Origin: Clostridiales bacterium
GTDB lineage: Bacteria; Bacillota; Clostridia; Lachnospirales; Lachnospiraceae
Assembly (NCBI GenBank): GCA_012839295.1
Contig: DUNO01000054.1
Span: forward strand, 1-64,000
DNA length: 64,000 bases
Reading direction: 5' to 3'
A model generated the notes under the pieces. The model was not told the origin of the DNA. It saw nothing but the letters and a program-made list of their open reading frames with translations, and searched no databases. Of this stretch, positions 24,193 through 32,623 are shown piece after piece (the first letter of the stretch is position 1; every line of letters starts with the position of its first letter). The position numbers and the translations under genes were made by a program.

Positions 24193-25935
24193 TTAAACCG
24201 CGTCACTTGTCTTCTGAGAAATTCTAAAGATTACGAATTCGGCAGGTTTCACAGGTGCAACGCCAATAATGCATACCAGACGTCCGTTATCAATATCATC
24301 CTGGCTCATCGTATTTCTGCCAATGTTAACAAAGAAAGCCTCAGCTGCCGCATTGCCAGCCAGGTATCCGTTCCTCCATAACCCGGTCAGGAACACGTCA
24401 ATGGTTCTCTTAACACGGACCCAGAGTACCTCGTCATTCGGCTCAAACACAGCCCAGTTCGTATTTGCCTTGATGGATTCCTCAATAAAGATGAAGAGCC
24501 TTCTGACATTTACATACTTCCAGCTCGGATTGCTGGTGCAGCACCTTGCTCCCCAAACCCTGATGCCCTGTCCGGGGAAGGTACGGATTAGGTTTACGCC
24601 CTTCGGATTTAAGATGTCCTGCTCGCCCTTGTTGAACTGGCAGTCCAGACCCACGCAAGCCCTGACCACTTCATTTGCCGGAGCCTTATGTACGCCACGG
24701 GTATTATCGCTCCTTGCATAAATACCTACGATGGAGCCTGACGGAGGAATCGCAAGATTCTTCTTGTCTAACGGGTCAAAGATCTCCAGCCATGGATGGT
24801 ACAGCGCCGCATAATTGGAATCGAAAATATCACGGTGTGCCATGATATCATCTATCTTCTTTGCTGCCTTCGGCATATCAAGGACCGCAAACCTGCTTCC
24901 CAGGTTCTCGCAATGCGCAACCAGCATCAGCTGCACATTAGGATCTGTAATGCCGGGCACCGCCATGATGGATACTGTGTCATTATCCAGGAATGCCTGG
25001 ATTCCGGTACGCTTTCCGGCGCCGTTATCCGTACCGATAAAATCCGATGCGGCAAGGTTAGCCACGGAGCCATTGGAGCCTCCCGTCAGGGAAACTGCCA
25101 GGAAGGAGCTATTGTCCGCCTCATTTCCAATGATCTGGAGGTAAGGGGGAACGATTCCTTCTGCCTCTTTGCCCATATATTCGGCTTTTACCAGGTCGGA
25201 TTTTGACAGCTTCTTTGTTATATAATTTGCTGCCTCAATGTTGAAGGAGAGATTCTCGTACATTTCAACCTGGTCATCAAATTTGACCTCCAGATTGAAT
25301 TCACAAGTAGTAATCACCTTGTTCGGCAATAAATTCTTATCAACAACATTTTCCTCAAATTCATTCTCAAATTCGATGATGTTGTCCTGGCTCTTAACAA
25401 CCTTGTTATAGACTACCGTCGTCCGTTCTGAGAACATAACGACGTCTCCCGGGTTGAAGCCAACAGAGCTCTTCACCATGTATTTCTTGCCGGTCGGAGT
25501 CTCAATCACCTCCAAAATCTGTGTCTTTGCTTTGCTTGCTGCCGTAACCACGGCACGGATACTGTCGCCCCACATACCGGGATTTTTAGCCGTCAGCTGG
25601 ATAACCGGTGCATCTGCCGACGGTGCATATCCCACGGAAGCCTTTGCATTGGTAGGCGCGACGCGGGCTATGAATGCCCTGGAGCCTCCATTTACAAAGA
25701 AATGCTCCACCGCATAAGCTAAGAAACGGTATTCTGCGAATTCATTCTCGGATAAATAACCACCGTACTTCCTCTTAAAATCCGCAAAATTAGTTACCAG
25801 CTGCGGCAGGCCTTCCACCGGCCCCCGTTCTGCAAGGCCGATAAAGCCTGCTGTACTGGTTCCTACACCTTCCATCGGTTTGCCGCCTGACTCGAACTCT
25901 TCCACATAAACGCCTGGTGATAAATATTCTGCCAT
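24193..25935 (-). CDS. Contractile tail sheath protein (Afp2-4-like)
   Basis: 580 residues starting MAEYLSPGVYVEEFESG, with TAGFIGLAERGP shortly after; both are diagnostic of contractile sheath proteins. The C-terminal part contains the conserved NLIRTFPGQGIRVWGARC and WKYVNVRRLFIFIEESI segments and ends with a beta-strand that reaches into the next ring. Only one sheath gene is present, against three in Afp and PVC. The leader of about 120 nt upstream contains a possible activator site. The ATG follows a short upstream frame by 1 nt. Confidence 0.95.
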   Translation of the reverse strand: MAEYLSPGVYVEEFESGGKPMEGVGTSTAGFIGLAERGPVEGLPQLVTNFADFKRKYGGYLSENEFAEYRFLAYAVEHFFVNGGSRAFIARVAPTNAKASVGYAPSADAPVIQLTAKNPGMWGDSIRAVVTAASKAKTQILEVIETPTGKKYMVKSSVGFNPGDVVMFSERTTVVYNKVVKSQDNIIEFENEFEENVVDKNLLPNKVITTCEFNLEVKFDDQVEMYENLSFNIEAANYITKKLSKSDLVKAEYMGKEAEGIVPPYLQIIGNEADNSSFLAVSLTGGSNGSVANLAASDFIGTDNGAGKRTGIQAFLDNDTVSIMAVPGITDPNVQLMLVAHCENLGSRFAVLDMPKAAKKIDDIMAHRDIFDSNYAALYHPWLEIFDPLDKKNLAIPPSGSIVGIYARSDNTRGVHKAPANEVVRACVGLDCQFNKGEQDILNPKGVNLIRTFPGQGIRVWGARCCTSNPSWKYVNVRRLFIFIEESIKANTNWAVFEPNDEVLWVRVKRTIDVFLTGLWRNGYLAGNAAAEAFFVNIGRNTMSQDDIDNGRLVCIIGVAPVKPAEFVIFRISQKTSDAV

Positions 25936-25936
25936 A

Positions 25937-26056
25937 TTATCCCAATTCCTGATGGATCACCTTGTCACTATAGCGTTCCTTTCGCCGGACGTGATCCACG
26001 AAACTGGATACCCCCTTTCTGGATAAGAATTGTTGATGAAAACAAGTACTACTCAT
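25937..26056 (-). CDS. Possible 39-codon upstream ORF in the sheath leader
   Basis: An ATG preceded by GGAAGTGA opens a 39-codon frame (MSSTCFHQQFLSRKG... ending VIHQELG) whose TAA lies one base before the sheath ATG. The product would be small and basic, with no recognised family. The arrangement would suit translational coupling. Against it, the best nearby -10-like hexamer (26070-26075) would start the transcript almost at this ATG, and there are no other copies to test conservation. Treat as tentative. Confidence 0.3.
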   Translation of the reverse strand: MSSTCFHQQFLSRKGVSSFVDHVRRKERYSDKVIHQELG

Positions 26057-26069
26057 TTTTGTCACTTCC

Positions 26070-26104
26070 ATCTTAAATTGTGATTCTTAACAATTTCTTA
26101 ACAA
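26070..26104 (-). promoter_or_regulatory. Direct repeats and -10-like box upstream of the sheath gene
   Basis: TTGTTAAGAA occurs twice (26095-26104 and 26084-26093) with an 11-bp pitch, followed after 8 bp by TAAGAT as a possible -10. Known: SARP regulators bind short direct repeats at 11- or 22-bp pitch whose last copy lies about 8 bp before the -10. Inferred: an activator-dependent promoter for the sheath/tube genes, perhaps served by the SARP-type protein encoded at 29498-32248. Confidence 0.4.
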
Positions 26105-26158
26105 GATGTCTCCTTTTGACATAAAACAAAAGTTTTTTTGCTTTTTTGTAGAATTTTT

Positions 26159-27058
26159 TCATCTTTGCTGTGTTTTCCCCTTTATATCCTCTCCTTTTAT
26201 ATCCTTTTCCTCTCCAGCCTCTCCTTTGCTGCTGATCTTCTCTCCATCTCTTTCTTTGCCATTTCCTTTGCCATTTCCTTTGCCATTTCCTTTACCGTCT
26301 CCCTTACCATTGTCCCCTTCTCCGTCATCCCCATCTTCCCACAGGGGCTCCTGCTGCCATAGGGTGCTCTTTCTTGAAAATTCTACTGCAAGCCGCTTTG
26401 CCTCCTCCTTCATCTTCCCTGCCTGGGCTTCCAGGTTATGGACCAACCCCTGCTCCTCCCTTTCCTTCCAGGCAATCCTTTCCGCTAGCTGCCCGTATTC
26501 CTCCTTCGCCCACCGGTAGCCCTCCGTCTTTCCTTCCTCCAGACAGCCCCTGAGGTATTGCTCCAGCTCCCTTTTGGTTTCCTTCTCCTTTTCGGTGGAG
26601 AGAAAGGGCATAACTGTATCCGCCACAATATTTTCCTTTCCTTCCATGGCAGACTTTAAGCTTTTGATTAAATTTTTCGGACTTTTGGCGAAGTCATCCT
26701 TGTATACCACAGCGCTTACCTTCTCATCATGGCTGTTGGTATAGACCTTATCCGGGTTCTCCCTGACTCTTTTCGCGCTTGACATCCGTAAGGAGGAACG
26801 CTCTCCCCGGAGCAAGCTTCCCGGCGTATCGCTGGTCAGTGACATGGTTACTTCCTGGTTCCGGTTAATGCCCACGGACAGCCTGCCGCCAGAACCCTTC
26901 ATCCTCATAGTTTCCACCGGCCTGCTGCCTTCCCTTTCTTCACTTTCCAACCCAAGATAGCCCTGCACTTCCTTGTCCCTTGCGACCTGCTGCATTTTCA
27001 GGCTCTTCGCCTGCTTCCTCTGCATTCCATAAGCCGCCTCTCTTTTTTCATGCTCCAT
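26159..27058 (-). CDS. Unrecognised hydrophilic protein with C-terminal Gly-Lys-Asn repeats
   Basis: 299 residues from an ATG at 27058 (an alternative start at 27079 lies inside the conserved leader). It is rich in Lys, Glu and Arg, with no signal or membrane segment. The middle part (about 120-235) is helical and includes VSAVVYKDDFAKSPKNLIKSLKSAM and a coiled-coil-like EEYGQLAERIAWKEREEQ stretch. Near the end lies a GKGNGKGNGKG array made of 12-bp units, then a charged tail. It sits between the AAA+ ATPase and the sheath and shares its leader with the MORN gene. It could be a cargo, a chaperone or an assembly factor. Nothing in the sequence identifies an activity. Confidence 0.6.
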   Translation of the reverse strand: MEHEKREAAYGMQRKQAKSLKMQQVARDKEVQGYLGLESEEREGSRPVETMRMKGSGGRLSVGINRNQEVTMSLTSDTPGSLLRGERSSLRMSSAKRVRENPDKVYTNSHDEKVSAVVYKDDFAKSPKNLIKSLKSAMEGKENIVADTVMPFLSTEKEKETKRELEQYLRGCLEEGKTEGYRWAKEEYGQLAERIAWKEREEQGLVHNLEAQAGKMKEEAKRLAVEFSRKSTLWQQEPLWEDGDDGEGDNGKGDGKGNGKGNGKGNGKERDGEKISSKGEAGEEKDIKGEDIKGKTQQR

Positions 27059-27148
27059 ACTTACACCCGTGTCTTTCACTTTTTGATGACCTATCCAAAA
27101 AGTGAATAGGCCTTAATAAAGAGTTTGAAAGCGATTTTCTTTCAAACT
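27059..27148 (-). promoter_or_regulatory. Conserved hairpin leader, copy B (before the Gly/Lys-rich protein gene)
   Basis: Two perfect hairpins (27122-27148, AGTTTGAAAG/CTTTCAAACT; 27075-27106, TTCACTTTTTG/CAAAAAGTGAA) flank the string TTTATTAAGGCCTATTC and end at the ATG. The block is near-identical to copy A at 5815-5902. Compensating changes keep the stems paired here while copy A is slightly eroded. Confidence 0.65.
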
Positions 27149-27156
27149 TCACGTCA

Positions 27157-27274
27157 TGCTGCCGTAGGCAGCACAAACATAAGTGGGAAGAACGCTGTTC
27201 TTGCGTTCTTCCAGTGTGAAGTTTTAGAAATTCTTAGGTGGCGTCTTTTGGCACCTTAGAATTTCTCTTCACAC
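27157..27274. repeat. Series of three palindromes after the AAA+ ATPase gene
   Basis: From the ATPase stop outward: a 61-nt palindrome (27214-27274) with GTGTGAAG/CTTCACAC outer arms and AGAAATTCTTAGGTG/CACCTTAGAATTTCT inner arms; a hairpin GGAAGAACGC/GCGTTCTTCC (27186-27212); and TGCTGCC/GGCAGCA (27157-27173). The first is related to the palindrome at 6864-6914. There is no gene in this 220-nt gap. Confidence 0.7.
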
Positions 27275-27279
27275 TTCCC

Positions 27280-29484
27280 CTATGCAAACATAAAATATTC
27301 CCCAAGCTCTTCCTTCGACAGCTTCCTGCCGCTCTTGCCATACTCCCCCGCCACCGCCTGTACAATATGGCGCATTCCGACAGCAGAAGGCTCCGCAGCC
27401 GCCAAAAACGCCGCCCCAAGGGCGATGTTCTTAATATTGCTGCCAGATAATTCAAATCTCTCCGCAAGAAAGTCATAGTCAATATCCGGGAACAGGGGCA
27501 GCCTTGCCGGGAAGGCCTTCTGCCAGATCTGTCTCCGGTATCCCGCCTCGGGAAAAGGAAAATCAATCAGGAATTTAATCCTCCTCTTAAATGCCTCATC
27601 GATATTTTGCTGAAAGTTCGTTGCAAGGATGACGCAGCCCTTATACTCCTCCATCTTCTGGAGCATGAACGCCGCCTCCATATTGCTGTATTTATCATTG
27701 GAGTCTTTGATCTCCGACCGTTTGCTAAACAGGACGTCCGCCTCGTCAAAGAAGATAATCGCCTGGCTTTTCTTCGCCTCTTCAAATATTTCATTCAGGT
27801 TCTGCTCTGTTTCCCCAATGTACTTGCTGACCACACAGGGCAGCTCAATCTTATACAGCTCAAGGCCAAGCTCCCCCGCAACCACCTGGGCGGCCATCGT
27901 CTTCCCTGTTCCCGGCATTCCTGCAAAAAGCATGGATAGGCCGGTTCCATAGGCGAGCTTTTCCGAATAGCCCCATTCCGTAAAAACCTTATATTTATAC
28001 CTCACCTGGTCACAGGCCCTTTTTAGCATGCTGCGCTGGAGCTCCGGAAGGATCAGATCCTCCCACCGGTAAACCACCCTCACCTTCTGCGCCTTCCTGC
28101 CAAGATTATGTTCTATCTTTTCAAAGCATACCCGTTCCAGGACAGAAACCGGGATATGGCTGTACCCCTCCCAGCGGGACACCTCCTGCGCCTCCTTTAA
28201 AATATTTTCGACCGCTCCCGGGGTCAGCTGGAATTTATTCGCAACCTCGTTCAGCCTCCCCTGGTCCTCCAGGGCATAATCCTTTGCCATCTCCATCCAT
28301 ACATGAAGATTCTCCTCGGGTGATATGCTATCCATCCCCACCGGAAGCACATCCACTCCTTCTGCATCAAAATTAACTTTCTTCGTGCCCTCCATAACCA
28401 GGCATACCAGGGAAAGCTCCTGTCTCACCGCCAGCAGGACATCCTCCACAAGCCTTTTCCTCTGTTCCTCATACAGCGTTTCCCCCGCCTTACAGCAAAT
28501 GCAGAGAATACCCTGGTGGAGGATCGTCTCGGTCAGCACCTCCCTCACCTGGGAAACCATCCTATGTTCTCCCAAGTCCGTGGGATCCCACCTTCCATGT
28601 CCAATATCAGGTGGCCCCAGCCTGTCTTCCCTCCCATCCAAGGCCTCCAGCTCCAGAAATACCACAGCCTGTCGAATCTCCCTTGCAAAATGCAGGACAT
28701 TCAGCCTTTTTCCGATCCCCGGCAGGCCATACAGGTAAAAGACCGTGGTTTTGTCTGCCACGGCATGGGGCAAATACCGGAGCATTTGTTTGTAAGGCTG
28801 CTTTTCCAGATAAAGCTGCGGCAGCTCCCCCTCCGGCAAATGATATGCCCTGGTACCGTAGGGCCGGTAAAATTCCAGCCTTCCCTCCCACAAAAAGCGG
28901 AGCAAAACCGGTTTCCATTCCAATTGCCCTGCCAAAAAATAAATATTCCCGGGCATAAAACCAAAAAAATGCCTCATCAACTTCGAGCTTTCGGAAAAAT
29001 ACGTATGCAGGTCAGCTGCAGCCTTGTCCTGCCCGCTATATAGATTTCTGTACATATCCATCAGCAGTCCGGCCGTTAAGGTATTCTTCTTCCAGTCATT
29101 GTTCATGTAGGCATACAATTTTTCAAAATTCATATTAAGCTGCGCCGTAAACATCATCACAACGCAAAAGCGTTCAAACCCATCCAGTGCAAATACACGG
29201 CAAGCATGTTCAAAGGGAAGGAAGCTTCCCTTTTTTCTGCTGTTTTCCGCCTTCTTTGCCAGCCTCCCTTCCAGCTCCGTTATCAGGGCGCAGTCCGCCC
29301 CTTTCAGGAAATTTTGTACTTCACTGCGCAAAACCGTATCCTGCTGCAAATGCTGCCTTAAGGAGCCCTCTTCGCCAGACTGCTCCTCCCGGCGGAGAAA
29401 ATCCGCCGCGTAGCACCTGCCAAGCAGCACCAATTCCTCCCGATATTCTATGTAATCCCGGTAAAACTCCTCACTATGCTCCAT
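27280..29484 (-). CDS. AAA+ ATPase of the injection system (Afp15/Pvc15-like)
   Basis: 734 residues. A C-terminal AAA+ module has Walker A GMPGTGKT (about residue 521), Walker B IIFFDEAD (about 575), a sensor region LATNFQQNIDEAFKRRI and the FPFPEAGYRRQIW arm. An N-terminal module carries YGLPGIGKRLN (about 250), in which the Walker A Ser/Thr is replaced by Arg, so the first site is probably inactive. Known: Afp15-type ATPases are required for sheath/tube assembly or recycling and are a hallmark of eCIS clusters. The start ATG lies 14 nt after the stop of the regulator gene, in the same operon. Confidence 0.9.
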   Translation of the reverse strand: MEHSEEFYRDYIEYREELVLLGRCYAADFLRREEQSGEEGSLRQHLQQDTVLRSEVQNFLKGADCALITELEGRLAKKAENSRKKGSFLPFEHACRVFALDGFERFCVVMMFTAQLNMNFEKLYAYMNNDWKKNTLTAGLLMDMYRNLYSGQDKAAADLHTYFSESSKLMRHFFGFMPGNIYFLAGQLEWKPVLLRFLWEGRLEFYRPYGTRAYHLPEGELPQLYLEKQPYKQMLRYLPHAVADKTTVFYLYGLPGIGKRLNVLHFAREIRQAVVFLELEALDGREDRLGPPDIGHGRWDPTDLGEHRMVSQVREVLTETILHQGILCICCKAGETLYEEQRKRLVEDVLLAVRQELSLVCLVMEGTKKVNFDAEGVDVLPVGMDSISPEENLHVWMEMAKDYALEDQGRLNEVANKFQLTPGAVENILKEAQEVSRWEGYSHIPVSVLERVCFEKIEHNLGRKAQKVRVVYRWEDLILPELQRSMLKRACDQVRYKYKVFTEWGYSEKLAYGTGLSMLFAGMPGTGKTMAAQVVAGELGLELYKIELPCVVSKYIGETEQNLNEIFEEAKKSQAIIFFDEADVLFSKRSEIKDSNDKYSNMEAAFMLQKMEEYKGCVILATNFQQNIDEAFKRRIKFLIDFPFPEAGYRRQIWQKAFPARLPLFPDIDYDFLAERFELSGSNIKNIALGAAFLAAAEPSAVGMRHIVQAVAGEYGKSGRKLSKEELGEYFMFA

Positions 29485-29497
29485 ATGGCCTCCTCCT

Positions 29498-32248
29498 TTA
29501 GCCTTCCTTGCTCCCGACCAGCTCCCAAAACAGCTCCTTTACATGGCTTCCCAGCTCACTGCCCAGCTCCTCCTGGAATCTCCTGGCAGCTCCTTCATAG
29601 GCTTTCCTTACTGTTTTCATATCTCCCAGGGAGGCGCAGGCTTCCATCAGCAGGGACAGGATTTCCTCGCTGTAGGGATCCAATTCCAGTATTTTATTCA
29701 GGATCGGTATGCTTTCATGGTATTTCTGGTTTTGTATCAGCTCACCCGCAATCTCACGGCCGCAATAAACATAGATCCTCTCCAGCTGCTCCTGGCTGCT
29801 TACGATCCATTCACTGCAGATACTGTTAAAATAGGGGCTATGGTACAGCTCTACGAATTCCTCCAGCCTGCCTATTTCCTGGAAGTTCCTATCCTGTACC
29901 TTCCGGTAAATATCCATTAATTCATTGTAATCCGTATCCATATGGCCGGTTTGGATCCGGTATCCGCCTTTCCTGCCCTGCAGCAAATCCGCCAGCTCAT
30001 TCTCCGTCAGCGTTTTCCTCAGATAGGACAGGGTGGTATGGAACAAAATACAGGCTTTATCGTAGGGTACCTCCGGCCATAAGGCATCTATGACCTTATC
30101 CTTCTGGACAGCCTTCCCCTGGTTCTCAAAGAGATATGCGAAGAGCTCAAAGGTCTTCTTTGTCCTCCACCTGACAGCCTTCTCCTTCTTATCGATATAG
30201 ATGGCACCGCCATGAAAGCATTTCATGTATACCCTGCTGCCTTCCCTCCGGTTTATGGCCAGCTTATAGGTATCCAGGATCAGGCTTAAGTCTTCCCTGA
30301 CCAGCTTAGGCAGGCGGACATGCTCCTGATAGAAATAATTACCTGTCCACGCCGCCAGGCTCCCCGCTTCCTCATCCTTGTTTTGATGGAGCAGCAGAAT
30401 ACATCCGACTACCCGGATAAAGCCTCTCAGGATATTCTCCCCTTCCAAATCCCTAAGGTATGGCTCTGCCAGCGAAAAGGCCGCACTCTCCTCCCCTTTC
30501 AAATATAGGGCATGAATATTACACCAATTGCAATAATCCGTAAGCACCCTGGAGGCCAGGATAACTGCCTCCCCCTCCGGTTCTCCTTCCTGGAGGTGGC
30601 ATTGGCCCTGTTTGTGGACCTTCTCCGCATCCCCACGGATGGCTGCTGCCTCTTTTTCATCCTTTCTTACATAGAGCATGCTGCCATTCCTGATTTCCTC
30701 CGCAACCGCTATAGCCTCCTTTTCCTGGTAAAGCAGCAGATGAAGCTCCATTTTCCTGCTTTGGAGCCTATACCAGTTTATGCCGTATTTGCGTTTCACC
30801 AAAGTAAATGCTTTCTTTGCTTCCTCTAAGCACAGGTCAAGCTCCTGCTGCGCTTCCAAATAATCAATTTTCTTTAGCATGGATTCCACATATTCATTCT
30901 CATTTTCCTCCGCCCAAAATCCACTGCAGGCACATTCTATGAATTCATAAGCCCTTACCCCGTCCTCTAAGGAATAGTAGTAGCCTGACAGGATCCTGTT
31001 CGTTTTAGCCGACAGCTCCACTCCTGCCTCCATCAAAAAATCAATCCACCGGCCCAGGATACGGTTTTCCCCCTGTAGCATCATCTGGCGTCCGGCCTGC
31101 TCAAAGGCTGTCTGCATCAATTCACCGTCATCGCAGGAAATAGCGTATTCCACAGCCTGCTCATAATCCCCTTTATTCAGGCAGTAAACCGACGCTTTTT
31201 TAAATATGTCCAGCTCTGCCTCCCTACTGATCTGGTTTCTTAAATAGTCCTTGAAAATAGAGTGGTAACGGTACACATTTCCCTTCCCCCTCAGCATCAG
31301 CACAAAAACATTCTCCTGCACCAAATAATCCAGGGTACTTTTTGCCGATGCCGTCTTCATGACCGCATTGCACAGATCCACGCTCAAAATATCCAGGACT
31401 GATGTATGGACCAGAAAGGTCTGGATATCATAGGGCAATTTTTTAAATATTTCATACATAACATAATCATAAACCTTGGACTCCCTGCACAGGGCGGTGA
31501 TTTCCTCCTGGTCCAAAGCCCTGCGCTCGTTTTTTAAGGACAGGGCAATGGCAGTTACCCCTGCAGGCCATCCCTCCGTGTAATCTAAGAGAAAGTCTGC
31601 ACATTTGGCCACATCACTTAAGGTCCCTATATTATCTAAAATCCTGATGACCTCACTGCGGTTAAAAGCCAGCCGCCTGTCACCCAGCATGACTGCACCC
31701 CCCTGGAGCAGATAGCGCGCCAAAAATTGGGGGAATGCCCCCTTCGTTGCCAGGAATATCCGGATATTATTAGCCGTATTATTAATTAAAACAGAAAGGA
31801 AATGATAGATTTCCTCATTGTTAATTTCTTGAAAATCATCCAGAAGTATTGAAATGTCCGAATCTGAAAACTGGGACAGACGGATCGCAAATTCATTGGC
31901 CAGCTGCTCCACTAATTCATGGCCGCGCCGGTCCTCCTTATTTTCTTGTAAAAATTTTTCATAGGAAAAATTGAAGTCAGGGAGAATCTTCCCCAGGGAG
32001 CAGGACAAATACTTAATAAAGGTCATGAGATCGTTGTCCAAGGAGCCCAAATGGTACCATGCACATTTATCCTGGGTCATTTCAGCATAATAAGTCAGCA
32101 GCATGGTCTTTCCGAAACCGGCACCGGCATTAAGGATCACAACCTTTTCCGGGTGTTCCCTCAGCTCTTCCCATAATTCCTTCCGTTCAATAAGCCCCCG
32201 GAACCTGACTGGCATTTGAATTTTTGAATCAAGAATTTTCTCACTCAA
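29498..32248 (-). CDS. STAND ATPase with SARP-type (winged helix plus BTAD) C-terminus; probable cluster regulator
   Basis: 916 residues. A MalT-like NTPase region has Walker A NAGAGFGKTMLL (about residues 39-50) and Walker B ISILLDDFQEI (about 130-140), followed by helical TPR-like repeats (about 330-650). The C-terminus has a winged-helix-like part (KKTFELFAYLFENQGKAVQKDKVIDALWPE) and a bacterial transcriptional activator domain (EYHESIPILNKILELDP-like TPRs). Known: such proteins are signal-gated activators of SARP type. There is no LuxR-type HTH. Placement just upstream of the ATPase and below two receiver-like genes makes it the best candidate for controlling the injection system. The inducer is unknown. 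Confidence 0.82.
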   Translation of the reverse strand: MSEKILDSKIQMPVRFRGLIERKELWEELREHPEKVVILNAGAGFGKTMLLTYYAEMTQDKCAWYHLGSLDNDLMTFIKYLSCSLGKILPDFNFSYEKFLQENKEDRRGHELVEQLANEFAIRLSQFSDSDISILLDDFQEINNEEIYHFLSVLINNTANNIRIFLATKGAFPQFLARYLLQGGAVMLGDRRLAFNRSEVIRILDNIGTLSDVAKCADFLLDYTEGWPAGVTAIALSLKNERRALDQEEITALCRESKVYDYVMYEIFKKLPYDIQTFLVHTSVLDILSVDLCNAVMKTASAKSTLDYLVQENVFVLMLRGKGNVYRYHSIFKDYLRNQISREAELDIFKKASVYCLNKGDYEQAVEYAISCDDGELMQTAFEQAGRQMMLQGENRILGRWIDFLMEAGVELSAKTNRILSGYYYSLEDGVRAYEFIECACSGFWAEENENEYVESMLKKIDYLEAQQELDLCLEEAKKAFTLVKRKYGINWYRLQSRKMELHLLLYQEKEAIAVAEEIRNGSMLYVRKDEKEAAAIRGDAEKVHKQGQCHLQEGEPEGEAVILASRVLTDYCNWCNIHALYLKGEESAAFSLAEPYLRDLEGENILRGFIRVVGCILLLHQNKDEEAGSLAAWTGNYFYQEHVRLPKLVREDLSLILDTYKLAINRREGSRVYMKCFHGGAIYIDKKEKAVRWRTKKTFELFAYLFENQGKAVQKDKVIDALWPEVPYDKACILFHTTLSYLRKTLTENELADLLQGRKGGYRIQTGHMDTDYNELMDIYRKVQDRNFQEIGRLEEFVELYHSPYFNSICSEWIVSSQEQLERIYVYCGREIAGELIQNQKYHESIPILNKILELDPYSEEILSLLMEACASLGDMKTVRKAYEGAARRFQEELGSELGSHVKELFWELVGSKEG

Positions 32249-32263
32249 AGGAGTTCTCCTTTC

Positions 32264-32623
32264 TTATCCTTCGCAAAAAGTCCGGTATCTTTGGATCGCC
32301 AGAGGCAGTTCCTTTTCCCCGAAGGGCCGCAGCAGATAGTAACAGCTCCCAAGGCTCCAGGACAGGGTACCATATTCGTTGCTGTCGCTGACCACCACCA
32401 TGGGCACGTCCTTATGGAGTGTGCCAAACTTACGGGCGGCTTCCGCATCATACATCCCAGCGAGTGTAAAGAAGGCTATGTCCATATCCTCCGGCAGGCT
32501 TTCAAAAAAGACTTCCTCCGGGTCGTGCAAAGAAATCGTCACAACTCCCAGCAAAGAGCGCAGGGCCTGTGCCAGCGCATTACCATCCTCCCTGGATCTG
32601 TCAAAAATCAGGATTCTTTCCAT
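32264..32623 (-). CDS. Stand-alone pseudo-receiver domain protein 2
   Basis: 119 residues from an ATG with GGGGAAGGG upstream, overlapping the previous gene by 16 nt. MERILIFDRSREDGNALAQAL begins a CheY-like fold with VPMVVVSDSNEYG as the fourth strand and YYLLRPFGEKELPLAI at the end. The phospho-acceptor Asp position reads FFTLAG (no Asp), and the conserved Lys before Pro is Arg. It is therefore probably not phosphorylated by the usual chemistry and may act as a protein-interaction module for the STAND regulator encoded next. There is no output domain. A reading extending to 32779 has no ribosome-binding site. Confidence 0.7.
   Translation of the reverse strand: MERILIFDRSREDGNALAQALRSLLGVVTISLHDPEEVFFESLPEDMDIAFFTLAGMYDAEAARKFGTLHKDVPMVVVSDSNEYGTLSWSLGSCYYLLRPFGEKELPLAIQRYRTFCEG

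Noticed and set aside
28516-29043. Plus-strand frames opposite the AAA+ ATPase gene
   Set aside because: Shadows of a conserved ATPase frame; no ribosome-binding sites.
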